DNA from: Cloacibacterium caeni
Lineage (GTDB): Bacteria > Bacteroidota > Bacteroidia > Flavobacteriales > Weeksellaceae
Reading direction: 5' to 3'
Assembly: GCF_907163105.1 (NCBI RefSeq)
Contig: NZ_OU015321.1
Coordinates: 1,116,001 to 1,180,000, forward strand
Length of the DNA stretch: 64,000 nt
Position numbers and translations under genes: made by a program. Position 1 is the first letter of the stretch, and each line of letters opens with the position of its first letter. Shown here in pieces: positions 17,326 to 25,874 of this stretch. The notes below the pieces were generated by a model that saw only the letters and a list, made by a program, of their open reading frames with translations, searched no databases and had not been told where the DNA came from.

Positions 17326-19728
17326 ATGATTAAATACATTTCTATATTTCTTATTCTTTTAGGAGTTGTAGGTATTTTTCCTGCTCAAAAAAGAACCAAT
17401 TTAGACGAAGATTGGCGATTCCATTTCGGACATTCAGAAGATGCAAAAGCAGATTTCAATTATAGCCTTGTCAATATTTTTTCAAAATCTGGAGCTGCAG
17501 AAAATACCGCAATAGACCCGAAATTTATAGACAAAGATTGGCGAAAATTAAACCTTCCGCATGATTGGGCGGTAGAATTGCCTTTTGTGAAATCAGAGCA
17601 CCCAGATTTAATTTCTCACGGCTTCAAACCAGTTGGCGGAATGTTTCCAGAAACCAGTATTGGTTGGTACAGAAAACATTTTACCGTTTCTAAAGACGAT
17701 AAAAAAGACCGCTTCGAAATTCAATTTGATGGAATTTTTAGAAATGCTTCCATTTGGTTAAACGGATTTTACGTAGGAACCAATCAAAGTGGATACATTG
17801 GCAAATCTTATGACGTAACAGATTATATTGACTTTGAAAAAGAAAATGTTCTAGTCGTTCGAGTAGATGCAACTCAATACGAAGGTTGGTTTTACGAAGG
17901 CGCTGGAATTTACAGACACGTTTGGCTGAACCAGTATAATAACATTCACATTCCATTTGGTGGATTGTTTGTACATGCAGATGTGAATGGGAAAAACGCA
18001 ACCGTAAATGTAGAAACTTCAGTAGAAAATAAAAATTTAAATCCTTCTAATTGTATTGTTTACGCTTATATTACAGACAGAAACGGTAAATTCATAGGAA
18101 AAACTGCGGAACAAAAACTGACTTTAAAAGTTAATGAAAAACTCACCACAAAACAGAAAATTTCAGTTTCCAACCCAAGACTTTGGAGTTTAGAAGAGCC
18201 TTATTTATACAAAGTTTATGCGGTGGTAAAAGAAAACGGAAAAGAAATCCATCGTGAACAAGCGAGATTGGGCATTAGAACTATAAAATTTGATGCAAAA
18301 AAAGGATTTTTCTTAAACGGAAAACACATTAAAATCAAAGGAACTAACAATCACCAAGACCATGCTGGAATTGGCAGCGCTTTACCAGATTATTTGCAAT
18401 ATTACAGAATTAAAAAACTGAAAGAATTTGGTTCTAATGCTTATAGAGCAAGTCATAACGCTCCTACTCCAGAATTATTAAAAGCGTGTGACAGTTTAGG
18501 AATGCTGGTTCTGAATGAACACCGATTGCTCAATAGTTCGCCAGAATATGTAGACCAACTAGAGCGTCTTATCTTAAGAGACAGAAATCATCCCTCTATT
18601 TTTCTTTGGTCTATCGGTAATGAAGAAGGTTGGATTCAAAAAAATGACTTCGGAAAGAGAATTGCTCAATCTCTTATAGCCAAACAAAAAGAATTAGACC
18701 CTACCAGAACCAGTACTTATGCTGCAGATATGGCAAATGAATTTAATGGTGTAAATGAAGTAATACCAGTTCGTGGATTTAATTACAGACAATATGCAGT
18801 GGCAGATTATCACAAAGATCATCCTAATCAGCCTTTAATAGGAACAGAAATGGGAAGCACCGTTACCACAAGAGGAATTTATGAAAAAGATGAAATAAGA
18901 GCTTATGTACCAGACCAAGACATTACCGCTCCATGGTGGGCAAGCAAAGCAGAAGATTGGTGGAAACTTGCAGCAGAAAACGATTATTGGCAAGGTGGTT
19001 TCGTGTGGACTGGCTTTGATTACAGAGGAGAACCTACTCCTTATAAATGGCCAAACGTAAATTCACATTTCGGAATTATGGATGTGTGCGGATTTCCTAA
19101 AAATATTTACTACTATTATAAAAGTTGGTGGACAGATGAAGACGTGATTCATATTTCGCCACATTGGAACTGGAACGAAAAGATAGGTCAACCGATAGAA
19201 GTTTGGGTAAATTCTAATGCTGATGATGTAGAATTATTCTTAAACGGAAAATCTTTAGGCAAAAAAACAATGCCTAGAAACAGTCATCTAAAATGGGAAG
19301 TTACCTATGAACCAGGAACTTTAGAAGCAATTGGCTATAAAAAAGGTAAAAAAATAAGCACCAAAGTAGAAACCACATCTACTCCATATAAAGTAATTGC
19401 TACCACAGAAAAAAATATTTTAACTGCAGATGGAAAAGATGCTACTGTAGTCAACATTTCTATTGTAGACGAAAAAGGTAGAGAAGTTCCAGTAGCCGAT
19501 AATATGGTGAAATTTTTCTTAAAAGGTGATGCTAAAATCATTGGCGTAGGAAATGGAGATCCTAGTTCTCACGAACCAGACCAATTTTTAGATGGAGCAT
19601 GGCAAAGAAGCGCCTTCAATGGTAAATGCCAAGTCATCATTCTTTCTGGAAAAACCAAAGGTGAATTACAATTAGAGGTAAAATCAAACGGATTAGCTTC
19701 TGATGTGATTTCTTTTACTCAAAAATAA
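17326..19728 (+). CDS. GH2 beta-galactosidase
   Basis: Exo-beta-galactosidase expected to release galactose from galactan oligomers. The 800-residue protein has a signal peptide ending near FPAQ, a GH2 sugar-binding domain (DEDWRFHFG, then GWYRKHF), an immunoglobulin-like domain and the GH2 barrel. The acid/base is Glu433 in SIGNEEGW and the nucleophile Glu508 in LIGTEMGS. A DUF4982-like domain and a further beta-sandwich complete the C-terminus. The frame is open 39 codons into the GH53 gene, but MIKYISIFLILL begins the signal peptide and gives a 14-nt gap. The periplasm is the likely location. Confidence 0.93.
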   Translation: MIKYISIFLILLGVVGIFPAQKRTNLDEDWRFHFGHSEDAKADFNYSLVNIFSKSGAAENTAIDPKFIDKDWRKLNLPHDWAVELPFVKSEHPDLISHGFKPVGGMFPETSIGWYRKHFTVSKDDKKDRFEIQFDGIFRNASIWLNGFYVGTNQSGYIGKSYDVTDYIDFEKENVLVVRVDATQYEGWFYEGAGIYRHVWLNQYNNIHIPFGGLFVHADVNGKNATVNVETSVENKNLNPSNCIVYAYITDRNGKFIGKTAEQKLTLKVNEKLTTKQKISVSNPRLWSLEEPYLYKVYAVVKENGKEIHREQARLGIRTIKFDAKKGFFLNGKHIKIKGTNNHQDHAGIGSALPDYLQYYRIKKLKEFGSNAYRASHNAPTPELLKACDSLGMLVLNEHRLLNSSPEYVDQLERLILRDRNHPSIFLWSIGNEEGWIQKNDFGKRIAQSLIAKQKELDPTRTSTYAADMANEFNGVNEVIPVRGFNYRQYAVADYHKDHPNQPLIGTEMGSTVTTRGIYEKDEIRAYVPDQDITAPWWASKAEDWWKLAAENDYWQGGFVWTGFDYRGEPTPYKWPNVNSHFGIMDVCGFPKNIYYYYKSWWTDEDVIHISPHWNWNEKIGQPIEVWVNSNADDVELFLNGKSLGKKTMPRNSHLKWEVTYEPGTLEAIGYKKGKKISTKVETTSTPYKVIATTEKNILTADGKDATVVNISIVDEKGREVPVADNMVKFFLKGDAKIIGVGNGDPSSHEPDQFLDGAWQRSAFNGKCQVIILSGKTKGELQLEVKSNGLASDVISFTQK

Positions 19729-19753
19729 TAAACGATTAATACAATATAAAATA

Positions 19754-20917
19754 ATGAATACTCAAGAACTCGTTGCACTTTGCAACCAACAATTCAACGA
19801 AAAATTTGGCGAAAATCCTCAAAAAATAGTTTTATCACCAGGAAGAATTAACATCATTGGCGAACATATTGATTATAACCACGGTTTTGTACTTCCCGCT
19901 GCTATTGACAAATACATTTGTTTTGCTATTTCTAAAAATGATACCGTAGATTGCAATATCATCTCTCTAGATTTAAAAGACGAATATCACTTCAAAATCA
20001 CAGATAAAATAGAACCTGTTTCTCAGAATTGGGTCAACTATTTCCTAGGCGTTTTTAATCAAGTTCAAGATAAAATAGATAGCGGTTTCAATATCGTTTT
20101 CAGTTCTACCGTTCCTATTGGTGCTGGTTTATCTTCTTCTGCTGCTTTAGAATGTGGATTTTTATTTGGACTTAATCATTTTTTCAATTTAGATTTAAGC
20201 AAGGAACAAATTGCCAAAATGGGACAAAAAGCAGAACATACTTTCGCGGGAGTGAACTGTGGAATTATGGATCAATTTGCTTCTGTTTTTGGGAAAGAAA
20301 ACCATGTAATCTTCTTAGATTGTGATACTTTAGATTATCAATATGCACCTGCAGATTTTGGTGATTACACTTTGCTTTTGCTCAATACCAATGTAAAACA
20401 CAATTTACAAACTTCAGAATACAATAATCGTAGAAAAGAATGTGAAGCAGGAATTGCATTGATTCAAAATAGATATCCAGAAGTCAAAAATTTCAGAGAA
20501 GCTACTATGGAAATGGTGGAAGATTTGAAAGAAGAAATGGGCGATGTAGTGTATAGAAGAAGCAAATTTGTAGTGGGTGAAATTTCTAGAATTCAAGAAT
20601 TGGTAAAATCATTAGAAAAAAATGATTTCGAAAATGTAGGAAAATTAATGACATCTACACATTACGGTCTCTCTAAAGATTACGAAGTAAGCTGCGAAGA
20701 ATTAGATTTCTTAGTTGATCATGTTTTACTAGAGCAAGGCGTTCTTGGCGCAAGAGTTATGGGAGGCGGTTTTGGTGGTTGTACCATTAATTTACTTAAG
20801 AAAACCGAAGTAGAAAACGTTATCGAAAAACTTTCTAAAGCTTATCAAGAAAAATTCGGAATAGCACTTACTCCTTATCAAGTTTCAGTTTCAGAAGGGA
20901 CTCATTTTTACGCTTAG
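19754..20917 (+). CDS. galK: galactokinase
   Basis: Phosphorylates galactose to galactose-1-phosphate (first committed Leloir step). The 387-residue GHMP kinase shows SPGRINIIGEHIDYN (galactokinase signature), the ATP loop VPIGAGLSSSAALE and the C-terminal MGGGFGGCTINL. The catalytic Asp is in GIMDQFAS. It lies 25 nt after the GH2 gene and 5 nt before galT. Confidence 0.97.
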   Translation: MNTQELVALCNQQFNEKFGENPQKIVLSPGRINIIGEHIDYNHGFVLPAAIDKYICFAISKNDTVDCNIISLDLKDEYHFKITDKIEPVSQNWVNYFLGVFNQVQDKIDSGFNIVFSSTVPIGAGLSSSAALECGFLFGLNHFFNLDLSKEQIAKMGQKAEHTFAGVNCGIMDQFASVFGKENHVIFLDCDTLDYQYAPADFGDYTLLLLNTNVKHNLQTSEYNNRRKECEAGIALIQNRYPEVKNFREATMEMVEDLKEEMGDVVYRRSKFVVGEISRIQELVKSLEKNDFENVGKLMTSTHYGLSKDYEVSCEELDFLVDHVLLEQGVLGARVMGGGFGGCTINLLKKTEVENVIEKLSKAYQEKFGIALTPYQVSVSEGTHFYA

Positions 20918-20922
20918 TTATC

Positions 20923-21966
20923 ATGGAACAATTTGTATTAACAGACCATCCACATCGCAGATACAATCCACTTTTAGATGAATGGATTTTGGTATCGCCA
21001 CAACGAGCAAAAAGACCTTGGCAAGGCCAAAACGAAGCCATTTCAGACGAAAAAAAACCTGAATACGACGAAACCTGCTATTTATGTCCGGGAAATCACC
21101 GTATCACAGGTGGAACCAATCCAAATTACGAAAGTTGTTATGTTTTTGACAATGATTTTCCTGCACTTTTAAAAGATGAAGTTTCTTCTGATTTAGAGCA
21201 AGAAGATTTATTTAAAATCAATCCAGAAAGAGGAATCAATCGTGTGATTTGTTTTTCGCCAAAGCATAATGTAACACTTGCAGAAATGCAAGTCCCAGAA
21301 ATAGAAAATGTAGTAAGAGTTTGGAAGGAGCAATATCTAGAATTAGGCGCTATTTCGTACATTAATCACGTACAAATTTTTGAGAATAAGGGAAGTGTGA
21401 TGGGTTGTAGCAATCCACATCCTCACGGACAAATTTGGGCGCAATCTTCTTTACCCACTCAGGTAAAAAGAACTCAAGACAATCTTCTGAAATATTTTCA
21501 AAAAACCGGAAAAAGCCTTTTGAAAGACTACTTAGAAAGTGAGCTTCAGAAAAAAGAAAGAATTATTGCAGAAAATGAGCATTTCGTCTTGTTGGTTCCA
21601 TTTTGGGCAACTTGGCCTTATGAAACCATGATTATTAGCAAAAGACATTTCTCTAGCATTGCAGAAATAACCGAAGAAGAAATAAAATCTTATGCGGAAA
21701 TGATTCAGATTATTACCGTAAAATATGATAATTTGTTTAAAACATCATTCCCGTATTCCGCAGGAATTCATCAAGCGCCAACTGATGGTTTAGACCATGA
21801 AGAATGGCATTTTCACATGCATTTTTATCCACCACTTTTAAGAAGTGCAACGGTTAAAAAATTTATGGTAGGCTATGAACTTCTAGCTGAAGCACAAAGA
21901 GATTTAACGGCTGAACAAAGTTCAGAAATTTTGCGAAATCTTTCTATCCAATATTATAAAAATTAA
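20923..21966 (+). CDS. galT: galactose-1-phosphate uridylyltransferase
   Basis: Exchanges UDP between UDP-glucose and galactose-1-phosphate. The 347-residue HIT-superfamily protein has the active-site motif CSNPHPHGQIWA with the catalytic His between the two prolines, the N-terminal HRRYNPLLDEWILVSPQR, the zinc-site region TCYLCPGN, and the C-terminal EWHFHMHFYPPLLRS. It follows galK by 5 nt and galE follows by 2 nt, so translation is probably coupled. Confidence 0.97.
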   Translation: MEQFVLTDHPHRRYNPLLDEWILVSPQRAKRPWQGQNEAISDEKKPEYDETCYLCPGNHRITGGTNPNYESCYVFDNDFPALLKDEVSSDLEQEDLFKINPERGINRVICFSPKHNVTLAEMQVPEIENVVRVWKEQYLELGAISYINHVQIFENKGSVMGCSNPHPHGQIWAQSSLPTQVKRTQDNLLKYFQKTGKSLLKDYLESELQKKERIIAENEHFVLLVPFWATWPYETMIISKRHFSSIAEITEEEIKSYAEMIQIITVKYDNLFKTSFPYSAGIHQAPTDGLDHEEWHFHMHFYPPLLRSATVKKFMVGYELLAEAQRDLTAEQSSEILRNLSIQYYKN

Positions 21967-21968
21967 AA

Positions 21969-22985
21969 ATGACTATACTCGTAACAGGCGGATTAGGATA
22001 TATTGGTTCTCATACTGTGGTAGAACTGCTACAAAATAATTTTGAAGTAGTTATCATTGATGATTTATCCAATACTGAAAGATTTATCCTTAAAAATATA
22101 GAAGAAATCACGGGCAAAAAACCTATTTTCTATCCTTTTGATTTGAAAAGAAAGGAATTACTGAAACAAGTTTTTGATGCTCACAAAATCGAAGGTTGTA
22201 TTCATTTTGCAGCGTATAAAGCGGTGGGTGAATCTCAGGTAAAGCCCATTGATTATTACGAAAATAATTTGTTTTCGCTCATCAATCTTTTGCAAGAAAT
22301 GAAAGAAAGGAATATTTCTAATTTCATTTTTAGTTCAAGTTGTACGGTTTACGGACAAGCGGATACAATGCCAATCGACGAAAATACACCTCTGAAATTA
22401 CCAGAATCTTCCTACGGGAAAACCAAACAAATGGGCGAAGAAATTTTGAAAGATTTTGCAATCGCTCATCAGAAAAAAGTGACTTTGTTGAGGTATTTTA
22501 ATCCAATTGGAGCGCATCCTTCAGCAAAATTAGGAGAACTACCTATCGGAATTCCGAATAATTTGGTTCCTTATGTAATGCAAACTGCGGCAGGAGTTCG
22601 TGAGAAACTTTCGGTTTGGGGAAATGATTATGAAACTGAAGATGGAACTGCAATTAGAGATTATATTTACGTGGTAGATTTGGCAAAAGCGCATGTAAAA
22701 GCTTTGCAGAAATTAATTTCTGAAAACTCTGAAACGCTGGTAGATATTTATAATTTGGGAACAGGAAAAGGGAGTTCAGTTTTAGAAGTGGTTCATGCTT
22801 TTGAAAAAGCCAATGATGTAGCTGTTCCTTACCAAATTTGTGAAAGAAGAGCAGGAGACATTACCATCGCTTATGCAAACGCTGATAAAGCTGAAAAAGA
22901 ACTCGGTTGGAAATCTGAAACTTCATTAGAAGAAGCACTCAGAACCGTTTGGCAATGGCAAAAATATTTAGAAACCAGAAGTTAA
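21969..22985 (+). CDS. galE: UDP-glucose 4-epimerase
   Basis: Regenerates UDP-glucose from UDP-galactose. The 338-residue short-chain dehydrogenase-type protein has the NAD loop VTGGLGYIGSHT at the N-terminus, the Ser of SSSCTVYG and the catalytic Tyr/Lys pair of SYGKTKQMGEE, then RYFNPIGAHPS and RDYIYVVDLAKAH. It is the last gene of the operon; a terminator follows about 30 nt after the stop. Confidence 0.96.
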   Translation: MTILVTGGLGYIGSHTVVELLQNNFEVVIIDDLSNTERFILKNIEEITGKKPIFYPFDLKRKELLKQVFDAHKIEGCIHFAAYKAVGESQVKPIDYYENNLFSLINLLQEMKERNISNFIFSSSCTVYGQADTMPIDENTPLKLPESSYGKTKQMGEEILKDFAIAHQKKVTLLRYFNPIGAHPSAKLGELPIGIPNNLVPYVMQTAAGVREKLSVWGNDYETEDGTAIRDYIYVVDLAKAHVKALQKLISENSETLVDIYNLGTGKGSSVLEVVHAFEKANDVAVPYQICERRAGDITIAYANADKAEKELGWKSETSLEEALRTVWQWQKYLETRS

Positions 22986-23013
22986 TCAACTTATTTTTTT
23001 ATTTTCTTAAAAA

Positions 23014-23042
23014 AATAACCACACTTTTCAGTGTGGTTATTT
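23014..23042. terminator. bidirectional terminator between galE and susE
   Basis: AATAACCACAC pairs perfectly with GTGTGGTTATT (11 bp, 6-nt loop). T-rich sequence follows on the plus strand and an A/T-rich tract on the minus strand, so it can serve both the galactose operon and the convergent susCDE operon. Confidence 0.85.
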
Positions 23043-23063
23043 TAATTATAAAAATATTTGAGA

Positions 23064-24206
23064 TTATAACTTTGTAAGAGTTAATTTGTAATAACCTGAG
23101 TTATGAAGATCAAGTTCTACTTTGTAATTTCCAGCTTCAGCAACCTTATAATTAGGGTCTCCACTTACTGTACCTTCTGAACTTAGAAATGTTTGCACTT
23201 CTTTTCCAGAAACTAAAGTTTGATCAGCGCTTCCTGGTTGGAATTTCATATCCCAAGCATCATTTGCTCTGAATTTAAAAAGTCCTGAAGTAGAAAGAGC
23301 AATAGAATTAATTACATATGTTTTTGTTGTAGGATTATACACAAAATCAGTATCAGAATTCCATCCTGTAGGTGTTGCATCACCAATCATACCAAAGTTA
23401 GCTAAGTTAGTAGAATAAGTATTAGCAGCCCAATCTACTTTTACATAGTAAGCACCTCCAGTAGTTACTTTACAGTTTACTTCACCATCTTGTAGAAGTT
23501 TTCCTGTAAAAGTGTTATCATCACCTTTATCATTAGCCCAATCTTGTTTGATTGTAAATTTAAATTGGTAATCATCAGGATTAGAACTAGATGTAATATA
23601 AATAAAACCTTTATAAACATCATCATTTTTAGGAGAATATAAATCTGGAGAATTTGCTGGACTCCAATTTTCATATCCTGCAGCTCCTGCATAAGCACCT
23701 GGTACATTTATTTTTTTGAATAAATCATCAGGATTAGCTTTGAAAGGAGTTACTTTAAAAGAAATAGGTGACGAATAAACATAAGTAGGATTAGTATTTC
23801 CGGACTTAATATTAGATTTAACTCTTACCTCTACATCAGCAGGAGTATTTGGCACTAAACCTAAGTTAATTAATGCATTATTTAACTCTTGATAGGTTAA
23901 TTTCACATAATTATCAGAAGTTGCAACTCCTAAATTTATTGGTTTTGCAAAGCTAGTTCCTGCAAGAGCAAGTTCTAATTGATTTTCTGTTTCTACGTTT
24001 ACCCCAAAATTAGCTTTCTTGAAAATAATTGTTTCAAAAGTATTGCTAAGATTAGTATCATTGATAACATAAGAAGTAGCAGAAAGAGATGAAATAATAT
24101 CTGGATTTGACTTCAACTCAGCTACAGCAAGTGTATCATCTCTGTCACAAGAAGATAAAAACACTCCTAATATGGTTGCAAATAATATTTTAAAAATATT
24201 TTTCAT
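23064..24206 (-). CDS. SusE-like outer-membrane starch-binding lipoprotein
   Basis: Non-catalytic glycan-binding lipoprotein of 380 residues. It begins with a lipoprotein signal peptide (GVFLSSCDRDD), then a SusE N-terminal FN3-like domain (about 35-165). Two tandem SusE/F-type carbohydrate-binding modules follow: one with YQFKFTIKQDWAND, the other with LFKFRANDAWDMKF. The aromatic-plus-Asn/Asp pattern of these modules is that of starch-binding SusE/SusF. It is the last gene of susC-susD-susE, 18 nt after susD. The starch link is inferred from module type and nearby GH13/GH97 genes. Confidence 0.85.
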   Translation of the reverse strand: MKNIFKILFATILGVFLSSCDRDDTLAVAELKSNPDIISSLSATSYVINDTNLSNTFETIIFKKANFGVNVETENQLELALAGTSFAKPINLGVATSDNYVKLTYQELNNALINLGLVPNTPADVEVRVKSNIKSGNTNPTYVYSSPISFKVTPFKANPDDLFKKINVPGAYAGAAGYENWSPANSPDLYSPKNDDVYKGFIYITSSSNPDDYQFKFTIKQDWANDKGDDNTFTGKLLQDGEVNCKVTTGGAYYVKVDWAANTYSTNLANFGMIGDATPTGWNSDTDFVYNPTTKTYVINSIALSTSGLFKFRANDAWDMKFQPGSADQTLVSGKEVQTFLSSEGTVSGDPNYKVAEAGNYKVELDLHNSGYYKLTLTKL

Positions 24207-24224
24207 TGTTTAAAATTTTGATGG

Positions 24225-25862
24225 TTAGTAACCTGGGTTTTGTACTAAATTACGGTTTGCGGTAATGTCAGCAGCTGGAATTGGGAATAAGTTTCTAAAT
24301 TCTTGAACTCCTTTTCCGTCTTTTACACCACCTTTCCAAGGCCATAAGTAAGATGCAGAAGTAAACTTACCGTATCTAATAAGGTCTGTTCTTCTTGTAT
24401 TTTCCCAACTTAATTCTCTAGCTCTTTCGTCTAGGATGTAATCTAAAGTTAAATCAGCATCAGAAATGTTAGCAGCACCAGCTCTCGTTTTAAGAGCGTT
24501 AATATATTCTAATGCCGTTGCTCTAGAACCGTTACCTCCTCTTAGAGTAGCTTCTGCATACATTAAATATACATCTGCTAATCTGTACATAGGAATATCT
24601 GTGTCTACAAATTCTCCTGCTGCATGAGAACCTATAGCACCAGTAGAGGTTACATTTTTGTATTTTATAAAAGCATAACCGCTTTTGAAATCTCCAAGAT
24701 CAGTAATCTCTAATGTTTGACCTTGAGTAAAGAATCTACCTCTCTTATCAGCTGGGTCTGTAAATTTATTCACAAATGCTTTAGTAGTTCTAATACCACC
24801 CCAACCTCCGTTAATACCAAAGTCAGCAGCATTCATTTCTCCACCTACTGAAGCACGAACTAAGAATGTAGATCCTCCGAAAGTTTGGGTTTTAATACCA
24901 TCATAATTTACTGATAAAATTACTTCTGGGTTATTTAAGTGGTTATCTGCTAAGAATAAACTTTCATAGCTTATATCTTTTGGCTTAGTTTGACCTGGAT
25001 TATCTGGATCAGGAACTTGAATAGTTTGTTTTTTAAGCTCATAACCAGCTCCAATTACTTTGTTAGCATAGGTAATCACGTCGTTATTTCTTTCTGAACC
25101 AGAATATACTTTTGCGTTTAAATATAATCTTGATAATAAAGTCCAAGCAGCAGCTTTATCTGCTCTACCATATTCATTAGTTTTAGGATCTTTAAGTTCT
25201 GTTTCTAGTGCTTTAAGTTCGTTTTCTACAAATTTAAATAATTCTGCTCTTTCAATTCTTTTTGGAAGTGTTCCTGCAGGATCAGTTTCTAATACAAAAG
25301 GAACGTTACCAAATAAATCTAAAGCATGGTAATAAGCTTGTGCTCTTAAAAATCTTGCTTCAGCTCTCATGTATTTAGCTTCTGTAGCATTAGCACCTGT
25401 AATTCCGTTAGCTGCTAATCTCTCATCTGAAGTATTTCTAATAAACTCATTAGCTACTGCAATTACGTTATAAATTCTGTAATAAATAGCACCAATAAAT
25501 TCGTTAGATGAGTTCCAAGTCATTTTATGCATGTCTGGTAAGTTACCATCATTCCAGCCAATTACGGCTTCGTCTGTGGTAATTACTTGCATAGTATACA
25601 ATTGTCTCATGTAGTTAGAAGTACCACCATCAATCCCTGATACGTCTGCATTTCCATCACGTGCTGATTGTCCACCAATTGCAACTCCTGCATATACCTT
25701 ACCTAAAGCTTTAGGATAGTTAGCAAAATCTTTATAAACACTAGCAGAAGTAACTTCTGTAATTGGTTCTATTTCTAAATCTTTTTCGCAAGAAGCGGTG
25801 AATAATAAAAGACCTAATGCTCCTGCAAAGATTGTTTTTGTTCTTATATTTAAATATTTCAT
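24225..25862 (-). CDS. SusD/RagB-family outer-membrane glycan-binding lipoprotein
   Basis: Surface lipoprotein of 545 residues that forms the lid of the SusC porin and captures oligosaccharide. The lipobox is FTASCEKD (Cys near residue 26). The SusD fold is recognisable by the TPR-like helices (MRAEARFLRAQAYYHALDLFGNVPFV) and the C-terminal LSWENTRRTDLIRYGKF and NPGY ending. It lies 12 nt downstream of susC in the same operon. Glycan specificity cannot be read directly; starch is favoured by the SusE neighbour. Confidence 0.93.
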   Translation of the reverse strand: MKYLNIRTKTIFAGALGLLLFTASCEKDLEIEPITEVTSASVYKDFANYPKALGKVYAGVAIGGQSARDGNADVSGIDGGTSNYMRQLYTMQVITTDEAVIGWNDGNLPDMHKMTWNSSNEFIGAIYYRIYNVIAVANEFIRNTSDERLAANGITGANATEAKYMRAEARFLRAQAYYHALDLFGNVPFVLETDPAGTLPKRIERAELFKFVENELKALETELKDPKTNEYGRADKAAAWTLLSRLYLNAKVYSGSERNNDVITYANKVIGAGYELKKQTIQVPDPDNPGQTKPKDISYESLFLADNHLNNPEVILSVNYDGIKTQTFGGSTFLVRASVGGEMNAADFGINGGWGGIRTTKAFVNKFTDPADKRGRFFTQGQTLEITDLGDFKSGYAFIKYKNVTSTGAIGSHAAGEFVDTDIPMYRLADVYLMYAEATLRGGNGSRATALEYINALKTRAGAANISDADLTLDYILDERARELSWENTRRTDLIRYGKFTSASYLWPWKGGVKDGKGVQEFRNLFPIPAADITANRNLVQNPGY

Positions 25863-25874
25863 TTTTAATAAAAT